Source: Actinomadura coerulea (GTDB lineage Bacteria; Actinomycetota; Actinomycetes; Streptosporangiales; Streptosporangiaceae). Taken from it: 64,000 bases of DNA. The position numbers were made by a program, and so were the translations under genes. This document shows, piece by piece, positions 1 through 7,709 of the stretch; position 1 is the stretch's first letter; every line of letters starts with the position of its first letter. The notes below the pieces were generated by a model that saw only the letters and a program-made list of their open reading frames with translations, did not search any database and was not told the origin of the DNA. Location of the stretch: contig NZ_JACHMQ010000001.1 of the NCBI RefSeq assembly GCF_014208105.1, positions 248,001 to 312,000 of the forward strand. The letters run 5' to 3'.

Positions 1-642
1 GTCCACCGCGTCCAGCAGGCCCTCGCGGTTGACCTGCGAGTCGCGGACGGCGTCGACCGCGGCCTGGACGCGGGCCAGCAGCGCGCGGCCGTCGTCGTCG
101 AAGTCCTCGGGGACGAGGTAGCGGTCGCGGCGGCGCTCCAGTTCCCGGGCGCGCCGCAGGTCCAGCGAGACCGACGGGGTGCCGAGCGCGACCAGCACCG
201 CGAGCATGCCGAGGCCGATCAGCCACAGCGAGCCGAGGAGCGGGGAGCCGGCCAGGCCGAGGGCGAGCACCGACAGCGGCGCCAGCCACACCAGCGGCTT
301 GCGGCGCGCGACGATCGTGTCCAGTTCGGCGCGCAGCGCCGGGTCGGCGACCGGGCGGAGCTCGGCCGGGGCCCCGTCCTCGGGGGAGCGGGGCGGCGCG
401 ATGCGCCGCCAGGACGTGGAGACGTGGGTCTCGAAGGCGAAGTCGGTCCGCGCGATCTCGATCTCGGTCGGGCCGGCGGGCAGCGGCCACGACCCCACGG
501 GGTCGCCTCCGCCGGGGCCGGTGAAGCGCACCCACCAGCCGCCCTTGCCGTCCTCGCAGCGGTAGCGGCCGGGAGCGACGTCGATACCGACGAAGAACGT
601 CCCGATTCCCGGTATGGAATCACTCCATGCGCCACTGGCCAC
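1..642 (-). CDS. Membrane protein of unknown function, 3' end beyond window
   Basis: The reverse-strand frame is open from GTG at 642 to the window edge (214 codons seen, no stop), so the C-terminus is missing. GGGAGG lies 6 nt before the GTG and decides the start. Residues 9-40 read SIPGIGTFFVGIDVAPGRYRC and then a Trp-rich GKGGWW stretch, a beta-rich module of a kind common in actinomycete surface proteins. Around residues 117-155 there are two hydrophobic helices with a short turn (LVWLAPLSVLALGL and SLWLIGLGMLAVLVAL). After them comes a charged helical region (RRARELERRRDRY). It is probably an inner-membrane protein with soluble domains on both ends. It is divergent from the Pth2-type gene 100 bp away. 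No family function is recognised. Confidence 0.75.
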   Translation of the reverse strand, partial: MASGAWSDSIPGIGTFFVGIDVAPGRYRCEDGKGGWWVRFTGPGGGDPVGSWPLPAGPTEIEIARTDFAFETHVSTSWRRIAPPRSPEDGAPAELRPVADPALRAELDTIVARRKPLVWLAPLSVLALGLAGSPLLGSLWLIGLGMLAVLVALGTPSVSLDLRRARELERRRDRYLVPEDFDDDGRALLARVQAAVDAVRDSQVNREGLLDAVD

Positions 643-742
643 CGGCGACCTCCCGTACCTGAACGACGTCCGGGGGACGGCAAGAGTTGCAGTACCCACT
701 ACCGCTCCCGGGAAGCGGAAGAGGGTTTGGAATACTCCACGG

Positions 743-1417
743 GTGCGACCCGACTATGACCCCCTTGACGACCCGCCTTGGGCGATGCAACTGGTGGTAC
801 GTGCCGAGAAGGCCGACCCGCCCGGTCACGACGCGGTCTGCGAGGCGGCGGCGACGGCGGTCGTCCGGCTGCTGACCGACCCGCGCGCCGCCGAGCCCGA
901 GGGGGAGTGGCGGGAGGCCGTCCGGGAGTGGGAGTCGCGCCGGATCCGGAAGGTGACGCGGCGGGCCCGCGGCGTGCGCTGGCCCGAGGCCGAGGCGCTG
1001 CCCGGCGTCACGGTCCGGCACGCGGGCGCGCAGGTGCGGGCGTTCCCGCCGGGGCCGGTGTCGGACGTCCCGCCCCAGCTGGCCAAGCTCCAGGTGGCGG
1101 GCCTCGACCTGGCGGAGGCGCCGGAGCCCTCGGCGCCGCCCGGGCCCCCGTACGCGGTGGTCGCCCTCAACCCGGAGGTGACGATCACGACGGGGAAGGC
1201 CGCCGCCCAGTGCGGGCACGCCGCCCAGCTGCTGCTCCGCCAGGGGCGCCGCCGGCACGTGGCGGCGTGGGTCGAGGCGGGCGCCCCCGTCCACCTGGCG
1301 CGGGACGTGCCGTGGGCCCGGTGCGTGAAGGAGGCGGCCGTCGCGGTCAGGGACGGCGGTTTCACCGAGGTCCCGCCCGGCACGATGACCGCGATCGCCT
1401 GGCTGGTCATGAAGTAG
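743..1417 (+). CDS. Pth2-type aminoacyl/peptidyl-tRNA hydrolase
   Basis: This 224-aa protein carries a C-terminal Pth2 domain (about residues 135-224). It includes the family motif NPEVTITTGKAAAQCGHAAQ, in which Lys, Gln-Cys and His match the Pth2 active region. Pth2 enzymes release peptides from peptidyl-tRNA. The N-terminal 135 residues (AMQLVVRAEKADPP...) form an extra domain that I know only from actinomycete homologues. GTG 743 was chosen because conserved residues begin soon after it; ATG 785 is an alternative but would remove the first residues of the conserved block. No strong Shine-Dalgarno is visible. The gene ends before a bidirectional hairpin shared with the convergent carboxypeptidase gene. 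The fold call is firm; the actual substrate is inferred. Confidence 0.82.
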   Translation: MRPDYDPLDDPPWAMQLVVRAEKADPPGHDAVCEAAATAVVRLLTDPRAAEPEGEWREAVREWESRRIRKVTRRARGVRWPEAEALPGVTVRHAGAQVRAFPPGPVSDVPPQLAKLQVAGLDLAEAPEPSAPPGPPYAVVALNPEVTITTGKAAAQCGHAAQLLLRQGRRRHVAAWVEAGAPVHLARDVPWARCVKEAAVAVRDGGFTEVPPGTMTAIAWLVMK

Positions 1418-1435
1418 GGCGCGGACGGCCCGTGG

Positions 1436-1469
1436 GCGCGGCGCGCCGGAACGGGCCGGCGCGCCGCGC
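1436..1469. terminator. Bidirectional hairpin terminator
   Basis: A 14-bp perfect stem with a 6-nt loop (AACGGG) lies between two convergent stop codons. There is no T tract on either side, as is common in high-GC actinomycetes. Confidence 0.75.
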
Positions 1470-1476
1470 GGGGCGG

Positions 1477-3999
1477 TCAGGGGAGGACGACCGCGACCGG
1501 GGTGATCCCGGCCTTGCGGATCAGGGACGGCAGGCGCCCGGCGAACGGGTGGTGGTCCGCCGGCAGGCCCTCGAGGTTGTCGATCACGTAGTGGGCGACG
1601 CCGCCTGCGCCGCGCCGTGTCCACGTCGCGCCGGCGGACCGCAGCAGGGCCTCGGTCCTCGCGGCGTCCGCGGCCCTGACCGAGACACGGATCGGCGACT
1701 CGTAGGACGGCAGCCGCGCCGCCTCCTGGGCCGCCTTCGCCGTCGCCGCCGCCTGCGGCGCCGCCGCGCGGGCCGGGTCGGGACCGAGGATCGCGTTGTA
1801 GAGCAGCTTGGCCGTCCCGTCGCTGAACGCGCGGAAGTTGGGCTCGGCGGCGAACAGCACGGACCGCCCCTTCCCGAGGGGCTGGTCGACGACCGCCGCG
1901 GTGCCGCCCAGCTCGGCCGCGCCGCGCTCGAACCCGGACACGAACCAGTCCGGCGAATCGACCGGCGGGTAGGACACGGCGACACCGCTGGACGCCTTCA
2001 TGACCGGGTCGTAGGACGTGAAGTTCCACGCCGTCGCGCCGACGCCCTTCGCCAGCGGGCTCGCCCCGTCCACCTTCACGCGGAGCAGCGTGCCGGGGAT
2101 GTCGGACGTCGGCTCCGCGAGCGTCGCGGTCGTCAGGCCGAGACGGGCCGCGAGCTCGGCGCCGCCCTGCCAGCCGATGTAGCGGCCGCCGTCGCGCGTC
2201 CACCGCTGGAGGGCGGCGCGTCCGGCGTCGCCGAGCGCCGTGTGGGCGGATGAGGCCGGGCCGTTCGGCGTGACCAGGACCTCGACGCCATCGAGCTTGC
2301 CGGCCGCGACGTCCGCCGGGGTGAGCAGCGTGAACGGCAGCTTCCAGTCGCGGTCGAGGCGGTGCCTCAGCCACCCGGCCGACTGCCGCGCGGACGACGA
2401 CGTCCCCGACAGCTGGAGGACGCCCAGCCGGGGCGCCTTGCCCTCGTGCCCCGGACGCGCCTCCGGGAGCGTCCGCAGCGGGACGGACCGCGGGCGCAGG
2501 ACGGCGCCGGACGACCCGCCGGACACGTTGCCCAGCAGGGGCAGGCTCCACGCCGTCACGTCGTAGAAGTACGGGAACGGCGTGTAGGAGTCCTCGTTCA
2601 GCATGGACTGGATCCAGTGCTTCTGGCCCTGCGCCATCGAGATCCAGTACGTGCCCGCGGGCAGTGTCGTCGCCGCCTCCGGGCGCCCGTAGGCCTTGAA
2701 GTCCGGGACGGCCAGCGGCCGGGCGAGCCTTTCGACGCGCACGCCCATGCGCTGCAGCCGCCGCACGATGAGCGCGGCCCCGGCGCGCTCGGCGGGGTCG
2801 TCGTCGCGCAGGAAGTAGTTCCGCACCTTCCGGTCCGGCACCTGGCGGTCGACCTTGTTCGGCGGGTTGTAGATCTGGTTGGGCTCCAGTTCGCCGGCCT
2901 TGCCCTGCGCGTAGGCGTCGACCGTCATCCGGCGCCACTCGGTGAGGATCCGGTGCCGGTTGCGCGCCGCCGCCGACAGCGACACCCACTGGGTGAGGTA
3001 CTGCTCCTTCACCCGGTCCGGGTAGGGGCTCTCGTCGCCCTTCTCGTAGGTCATCCCGGCGGCGTGGAACGCGCTGGTCGGCACCGTGTCGCCGTAGCCC
3101 TGGTAGAAGAGGTCGTAGACGTCCCTGTTGAAGAAGTCGATGCCCTGCCGGGTGAACTCGGCCGCCATCGACGCGCCGTAGAGGTCGTTGATCCAGCCGA
3201 TCGCCTGCTCGGGCGTCTCGTGGTAGATCGGGTCGGCGTTCGGCGGGAAGAAGAACGAGTCCCCGCCCATCTCGTGGGCGTCGATGTAGAGCGCGGGCGG
3301 GTACTGGTTCAGCATCGCGAGCTTGCCGTCGGTCTCCGGCTGCGTGCGCGCGAACCAGTCGCGGTTCATGTCGAAGCCGTAGGCGTTCTGCCGCGTCCCC
3401 AGGGTGCGCCCGTCCGGGTTCTGCGTCGGCAGGACGATCACGAGCGCGTTCGCGAGGATCCCGGTCGCGGCGCAGTCGGCCCGGTCGCCGAGGTCGCGCA
3501 GCACCCGCAGCGCCGCGTCCGTGCCGCTCGGCTCGTCGCCGTGGACGTTGCCGCTGACCCACAGGATCGGGACGCCGCGATCGGTGATCCGCTTGGCGAG
3601 CGCGGCCGGCGTGCGGGGGTCGCGCAGCAGGCCGGCCTCCCGCCGCACCCCGGCCAGCCCGGCCTTGGAGACCAGCTCGGGCCGTCCGGCGATCGCGTAC
3701 TTCAGCGGACGCCCCTGCGCGGTGGCGGCCAGCGTCCCGGACACGACGCGCTCGCTCCGGGCGGCGACCGTCTCCAGGTAGGTGTCGGACTCGGCGGCGC
3801 TGACCGGCCGCTCACCGAGATCGAAGCCGAGGACCTGTTCGGGGGAGGGGACCTTGCCCCGGTAGACCGGTGCGGTCCGGGTCGGGTCGCAACCGGCCGC
3901 GGGCGCGGCGGGCAGCGCGGCGGCGGGCGGGGCGAGCGACGCCGGGACCGCCAGGGACGCGGCCATCACCACAGGCAGCGCCAGTTTTCGGGCTCTCAT
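1477..3999 (-). CDS. Secreted M14-family zinc carboxypeptidase
   Basis: This 840-aa exported metallopeptidase probably degrades extracellular peptides or cell-wall peptides. The start is ATG 3999: residues 1-35 are a classic Sec signal peptide (MRARK, then a hydrophobic stretch, AAALPAAPAA). A TTG at 4041 would place 14 residues before it and is less likely. The M14 zinc ligands are visible as H153 and E156 in NVHGDEPSG and H242 in YIDAHEMGG. NPDGR and FDMNRDW lie between them, as in the family, and TYEKGDESPY carries a candidate catalytic Glu. The C-terminal 300 residues are an alpha/beta region (TLLTPADVAAGKLDGVEVL...) resembling a GATase-like fold and are not needed for M14 catalysis. The protein is much longer than simple carboxypeptidases (about 300-400 aa). 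It stands alone, convergent with the Pth2 gene. Confidence 0.88.
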   Translation of the reverse strand: MRARKLALPVVMAASLAVPASLAPPAAALPAAPAAGCDPTRTAPVYRGKVPSPEQVLGFDLGERPVSAAESDTYLETVAARSERVVSGTLAATAQGRPLKYAIAGRPELVSKAGLAGVRREAGLLRDPRTPAALAKRITDRGVPILWVSGNVHGDEPSGTDAALRVLRDLGDRADCAATGILANALVIVLPTQNPDGRTLGTRQNAYGFDMNRDWFARTQPETDGKLAMLNQYPPALYIDAHEMGGDSFFFPPNADPIYHETPEQAIGWINDLYGASMAAEFTRQGIDFFNRDVYDLFYQGYGDTVPTSAFHAAGMTYEKGDESPYPDRVKEQYLTQWVSLSAAARNRHRILTEWRRMTVDAYAQGKAGELEPNQIYNPPNKVDRQVPDRKVRNYFLRDDDPAERAGAALIVRRLQRMGVRVERLARPLAVPDFKAYGRPEAATTLPAGTYWISMAQGQKHWIQSMLNEDSYTPFPYFYDVTAWSLPLLGNVSGGSSGAVLRPRSVPLRTLPEARPGHEGKAPRLGVLQLSGTSSSARQSAGWLRHRLDRDWKLPFTLLTPADVAAGKLDGVEVLVTPNGPASSAHTALGDAGRAALQRWTRDGGRYIGWQGGAELAARLGLTTATLAEPTSDIPGTLLRVKVDGASPLAKGVGATAWNFTSYDPVMKASSGVAVSYPPVDSPDWFVSGFERGAAELGGTAAVVDQPLGKGRSVLFAAEPNFRAFSDGTAKLLYNAILGPDPARAAAPQAAATAKAAQEAARLPSYESPIRVSVRAADAARTEALLRSAGATWTRRGAGGVAHYVIDNLEGLPADHHPFAGRLPSLIRKAGITPVAVVLP

Positions 4000-4053
4000 G
4001 AGGCACAACGTGGCACCCGCCGGAGACTCCACCAACGGCAACTTCTGCCAAGA

Positions 4054-4647
4054 TCAGTCGCGCTTGGCCGGGCGCGCCCGGGGGCCGGTGAGGGCGGCGG
4101 CCCGGTTGATGGCCTGGAGCGCGAACTCCTGCGTCCAGGTCAGGCCGCCCGGACCGCGCGGGGACCCGTCCGGCGCGGGGCCCTTCGGCGCGCCCGCGAG
4201 CTGGGCCTTCGCGCTCAGCCCGTAGGAGAGGAAGAGCAGCACGACGAACGCCGCCAGGTAGGCCAGGTGCTCGACGAGGCCGCCCCACCTGCCGGTGAGG
4301 ACGTCCAGGACGGCGAACATCGCGAACCCCGCCATCCACCCCGCCACCGGAGGGACCAGCAGCAGGTCGCGGCGCATGACCACGCCCGCCGCGGCGGCGA
4401 GCACCAGCAGGGCCTCGACCGCCTTGGCGATGACCAGGATCCCCGTGGCCGGGCCGGACCCGAAGTAGCCCTCCATCTCGTCCAGCCGGTCGCCCCACAG
4501 CGCCGCCGCGGTCGCGAGGGCCGCCGCGCCGTAGGCGATCACGAACACGCCGACCGCGTAGTGGAACCGGTGCCACGTCCGCGCGGCGCCGCGGGCCGGC
4601 GCTGCGGACGGCCCCGGACCTGGCTGGGCACCCGCGTCCACCGTCAT
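4054..4647 (-). CDS. Four-helix integral membrane protein, unknown function
   Basis: This 197-aa protein starts at ATG 4647 with GGGGG 7 nt upstream. It has a short Pro/Ala-rich cytoplasmic N-terminus and then about four hydrophobic helices: FHYAVGVFVIAYGAAALAT, GILVIAKAVEALLVLAAAAG, VAGWMAGFAMFAVLDVL and LAYLAAFVVLLFLSYGL. A cytoplasmic-looking C-terminus follows (LTWTQEFALQAINRAAALTGPRA). I recognise no family or catalytic residues. It lies 54 bp downstream of the divergently oriented carboxypeptidase's start region, on the same strand, and is divergent from the Trp-rich gene at 4847. Confidence 0.7.
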   Translation of the reverse strand: MTVDAGAQPGPGPSAAPARGAARTWHRFHYAVGVFVIAYGAAALATAAALWGDRLDEMEGYFGSGPATGILVIAKAVEALLVLAAAAGVVMRRDLLLVPPVAGWMAGFAMFAVLDVLTGRWGGLVEHLAYLAAFVVLLFLSYGLSAKAQLAGAPKGPAPDGSPRGPGGLTWTQEFALQAINRAAALTGPRARPAKRD

Positions 4648-4846
4648 CGTCAGCCCCCAAGTGCCGGTTCGTCTGCCAAGCGCAAGATATCCCGGATAGG
4701 GTCCCGTGGACCTCCGAAACGTGGTGCGCCTTCGCGGCCCGCCCCGTCGACCTCGCGGCCGGCAGGCCGGGGTGCTTGCGCGCGGGCGGGTGAAGAGGGA
4801 GGCTGAATCGCACGTCGGGCCGCACGGAGTCCGTGAGGGAACAAGG

Positions 4847-5140
4847 ATGACGCCTGACGATACGGGAACAGCCGCGCCGTCGAAGACGCGGATCGAATAT
4901 CTGGAAGAACTCGGCGAGGAGCTGGTCAAGCGCGGCCTCCGGGTGCGCCTCACCCTGCCCCGCGGCCAGTCGCCCAGCCTGCACGTGATGAATCCCGACG
5001 CCGCCGCACTGACCGAGAACATCCTGGCGGAGCAGGGCGCGGACGGCTGGTGGTACTGGTGGTCGTGGGCGGAGCGCATCGCGCCCGCCGCCGACGCCGC
5101 CGCGGCGGCCGACCGCGTCGCCCGCGTGCTGTCCGCGTGA
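4847..5140 (+). CDS. Trp-rich small conserved hypothetical protein
   Basis: A 97-aa soluble protein starts at ATG 4847, preceded by GAGGGAACAAGG. It has three recognisable parts: an N-terminal helix (IEYLEELGEELVKRGLRVRL), a short beta part with SPSLHVMNP, and a tryptophan cluster GWWYWWSWAERIAP with five Trp in eight residues. An Ala-rich C-terminal helix follows. From memory, this layout recurs as a multi-copy family of small proteins in Actinomadura-like genomes, often near XRE-type regulators, but none is adjacent here. Function is unknown. The small protein at 50472-50693 has a comparable theme (GQWWAVRG). Confidence 0.7.
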   Translation: MTPDDTGTAAPSKTRIEYLEELGEELVKRGLRVRLTLPRGQSPSLHVMNPDAAALTENILAEQGADGWWYWWSWAERIAPAADAAAAADRVARVLSA

Positions 5141-5717
5141 CCCGGGCCGCCGGAACCCATCACTCCACCTGACCGCGGCACGCGCCGGCTCTTGCGATCG
5201 CTTGAGCAACCGTCTCGGTGGCCGGCCCGCCCCGGCCCGCCATGCGTGGCACAGCGCGGTGGTGCGCTGGGCGGGGGCGCCCGCGTGCGTGGGGTGCTTG
5301 ACGTGCGGTGATGCCTGGTGTGTTGCGCTGACCTGCGGATGCGGGGCCGGGGACGGTGCGCGGTGGCGGGCGTTCCGCGTGTGGAGCCGCCACCGGGGTG
5401 AGCCCTGGCTTGACGGCGGGTCGCGGTGAATGTTGATCCACGAAACATTTACGCCGACGTGGGTCTGCTGAGGCATGCCCGCGCGATGACCGACCTCCTC
5501 CTGCCGTCGCTTGGGTACCCCTTGTGTTCCACCCGTGTTGATCTCGTGTTACATGATTGTTACCGCCGACAACAAATGAACTTCGCCCGAAGTCTGGCGC
5601 GACGGACATGCGCGACGTAAGTTGCGGGACACAACATTCCCGTCGGTGCGGGTGATCTCGCTCACCGGCTACCACCCCCGGCCGCACGGCGGCCACCCCC
5701 CAGAAAGGACCCGGGCA
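5141..5717. promoter_or_regulatory. 577-bp non-coding region ahead of the sugar ABC operon
   Basis: I see no convincing gene here. Base composition falls towards the 3' half (5430-5600), as expected for a promoter. Candidate elements are an inverted repeat AATGTT-N9-AACATT (5429-5449), TTGATC with TACCGC 17 nt downstream (5538-5566), and a palindrome ACTTCG-CC-CGAAGT (5580-5593) suited to a dimeric repressor. The ROK-type regulator at 9967-11190 is the obvious candidate to bind it (inference). The Shine-Dalgarno AGAAAGGA precedes the ATG at 5718. Confidence 0.45.
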
Positions 5718-6794
5718 ATGCGCAAGGGGATCCTCAGCTTCTTGGCCGTCTCGACGGCGGCGGCGCTCAGCCTGACCGCGTGCGGCGACGGCGACTCCAA
5801 CGACTCGGGCGGCTCCGGCTCCAAGGGCAAGGTCGGCGTGATCCTGCCCGACACGACCTCCTCCGTCCGGTACGAGAGCTTCGACCGGCCGTACCTGGAG
5901 CAGGCGTTCAAGTCCGCCGGCGTGGCCTACGACATCCAGAACGCCGAGGGTTCGACCCAGCGCTTCCAGACGATCGCCGACCAGATGCTCACCAGCGGCG
6001 TCACCGTCCTGGTCCTGGACGGCATCGACTCGAACTCCGCGGCCGCCGTGCAGCGCAAGGCGCAGGCCCAGGGCGTCAAGACCATCGACTACGACCGGCT
6101 CGCCCTCGGCGGCGTGTCCGACTACTACGTCTCCTTCGACAACGTGAAGGTCGGCGAGGAGCTCGGCAAGGGCCTGCAGAAGTGCCTCGGTGACAAGTCG
6201 GCCAACATCGCCTACCTCAACGGCGCCCCGACCGACAACAACGCCACGCTGTTCGCCAAGGGCGCCCACAACGTGCTCGACAAGGCCACCTCCTACAAGA
6301 AGGTCGCCGAGCAGCCCGTCCCGGACTGGAAGGCCGAGCAGGCCGCCACGATCTTCGAGCAGATGTGGACCGAGAAGGGCGGCAAGATCGACGGCGTGCT
6401 CGCCGCCAACGACGGCATCGGCAACGCGGTCATCTCGATCCTCAAGAAGAACAAGCAGGCCGGCAAGGTCTCCGTCACCGGCCAGGACGCCACGCTCGAG
6501 GGCCTGCAGAACATCCTCGACGGCAACCAGTGCATGACGGTCTACAAGCCGGTCAAGCAGGAGGCCGAAGCGGCCGCCAAGCTCGCCGTCTCCCTCATCA
6601 AGGGTGAGAAGGGCGAGACCAACGGCACCACGAACGACCCGGAGGGCAAGCGCGACGTGCCGTCGGTGCTGCTGACCCCGATCGGCGTCTTCAAGGACAA
6701 CATCAAGCAGGTCACGGACGACGGGTTCGTCAAGAAGGAAGACCTGTGCAAGGGCGCGTACGCGGCCAAGTGCAAGGACGCGGGCATCCAGTAG
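5718..6794 (+). CDS. Sugar ABC transporter substrate-binding lipoprotein, XylF-like
   Basis: This 358-aa receptor captures a sugar outside the membrane and delivers it to the permease at 7710. The signal peptide (MRKGILSFLAV...) ends in the lipobox LTAC with lipidated Cys22. The mature protein is a type I periplasmic-binding fold (about residues 38-330) with VGVILPDTTSSVRYESFDRP, the xylose/ribose-binding TIDYDRLALGG, and GVLAANDGIGNAVI at the hinge. These features are closest to D-xylose receptors, but the sugar cannot be read from the sequence. Two Cys pairs near the C-terminus (DLCKGAYAAKC) may form disulfides. The ATG start is preceded by AGAAAGGA. The first gene of the operon is separated from the ATPase gene by a large hairpin. 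Confidence 0.9.
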   Translation: MRKGILSFLAVSTAAALSLTACGDGDSNDSGGSGSKGKVGVILPDTTSSVRYESFDRPYLEQAFKSAGVAYDIQNAEGSTQRFQTIADQMLTSGVTVLVLDGIDSNSAAAVQRKAQAQGVKTIDYDRLALGGVSDYYVSFDNVKVGEELGKGLQKCLGDKSANIAYLNGAPTDNNATLFAKGAHNVLDKATSYKKVAEQPVPDWKAEQAATIFEQMWTEKGGKIDGVLAANDGIGNAVISILKKNKQAGKVSVTGQDATLEGLQNILDGNQCMTVYKPVKQEAEAAAKLAVSLIKGEKGETNGTTNDPEGKRDVPSVLLTPIGVFKDNIKQVTDDGFVKKEDLCKGAYAAKCKDAGIQ

Positions 6795-6811
6795 GAGCCC
6801 GACCTCACTCC

Positions 6812-6879
6812 GTGGCGGGCCCCTCCCCGCTGAGGGCGTCCCGGCCTCCCGGAAACACGGGACGCCAGGGGCCCGCCAC
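6812..6879 (+). terminator. Intercistronic hairpin between binding protein and ATPase genes
   Basis: Nested inverted repeats pair GTGGCGGGCCCCT (6812-6824) with its perfect 13-bp complement at 6867-6879. Inside them GGCGTCCCG (6835-6843) pairs with CGGGACGCC (6858-6866). There is no T tract. Such hairpins between a receptor gene and its ATPase gene typically cause partial termination or protect the upstream mRNA, giving excess binding protein. That role is inferred here. Confidence 0.7.
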
Positions 6880-6912
6880 GGGCTAGACGCCCGAACCTCT
6901 GGAAGGAAACTC

Positions 6913-7698
6913 GTGGCTGAAAAAGGAGACCCCGTCCTCCGCCTGACCGGGCTCAACAAGAGCTTCGGACCCGTCCATGTCCTGCATGACGTGGACTTCT
7001 CCGTGCGCCTGGGCGAAGTGATGGCCCTCGTCGGCGACAACGGCGCCGGCAAGTCGACTCTGATCAAGTGCATCGCCGGCATCCACCCCATCGACTCGGG
7101 GCAGATCGAGTTCGAGGGCAAGCCCGTCACGGTCGACGGACCGCGCACCGCCTCCGCGCTCGGCATCGAGGTCGTCTACCAGGACCTCGCGCTCGCCGAC
7201 AACCTCGACATCGTGCAGAACATGTTCCTCGGCCGTGAGCGGCGCAAGGGCATCGTGCTCGACGAGCCGTCCATGGAGGAGGCGGCCCGGGAGACCCTCG
7301 CCCGGCTCTCGGTCCGCACCGTCAAGTCCGTCCGGCAGCAGGTGGCGAGCCTGTCCGGCGGGCAGCGGCAGACCGTCGCCATCGCCAAGGCGGCGCTGTG
7401 GGAGTCCAAGGTCGTCATCCTGGACGAGCCCACGGCCGCGCTCGGCGTCGCCCAGACCCGGCAGGTCCTCGACCTCGTCCGGCGCCTCGCCGACACCGGC
7501 CATGCCGTCGTGCTCATCTCGCACAACATGAACGACGTGTTCGAGGTGGCCGACCGCATCTCGGCCCTCTACCTCGGCCGGGTCGCCGCGGACGTGGCCA
7601 CGTCCGAGGTGACCCACGGCCAGGTCGTGGAGCTCATCACCGCCGGCCGTTCCGGTGATCTCGGCCTCGCGCCGCAGACCGCCGCCGAGAGCATCTGA
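6913..7698 (+). CDS. Sugar ABC transporter ATP-binding protein (single domain)
   Basis: This 261-aa ATPase should energise the sugar transporter. It starts at GTG 6913 behind GGAAGGAAA. Walker A is GDNGAGKST (residues 41-49), the Q-loop lies in VVYQDLALADN, the ABC signature is LSGGQRQ, Walker B is VVILDEPTAAL, and the H-loop is LISHNMND. RbsA/XylG-type ATPases of enteric bacteria are two fused domains of about 500 aa. This one is a single domain, as in FrcA-like systems, and would work as a homodimer or with the second ATPase at 9212. It lies between the binding protein and permease genes. Confidence 0.92.
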   Translation: MAEKGDPVLRLTGLNKSFGPVHVLHDVDFSVRLGEVMALVGDNGAGKSTLIKCIAGIHPIDSGQIEFEGKPVTVDGPRTASALGIEVVYQDLALADNLDIVQNMFLGRERRKGIVLDEPSMEEAARETLARLSVRTVKSVRQQVASLSGGQRQTVAIAKAALWESKVVILDEPTAALGVAQTRQVLDLVRRLADTGHAVVLISHNMNDVFEVADRISALYLGRVAADVATSEVTHGQVVELITAGRSGDLGLAPQTAAESI

Positions 7699-7709
7699 AA
7701 GGGGACCAG

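Noticed and set aside
620..3562. Long open frame on the minus strand (about 980 codons) across the Pth2 and carboxypeptidase genes
   Set aside because: It overlaps genes with clear domains, and its translation is a run of Arg/Ala/Gly/Pro typical of wrong frames in high-GC DNA.
2362..4806. 814-codon plus-strand frame opposite the carboxypeptidase
   Set aside because: Arg/Gly/Pro-rich shadow; the reverse strand has signal peptide and zinc ligands.
5426..5620. 64-codon frame in the sugar operon promoter
   Set aside because: No ribosome-binding site; base composition and repeats fit a promoter.
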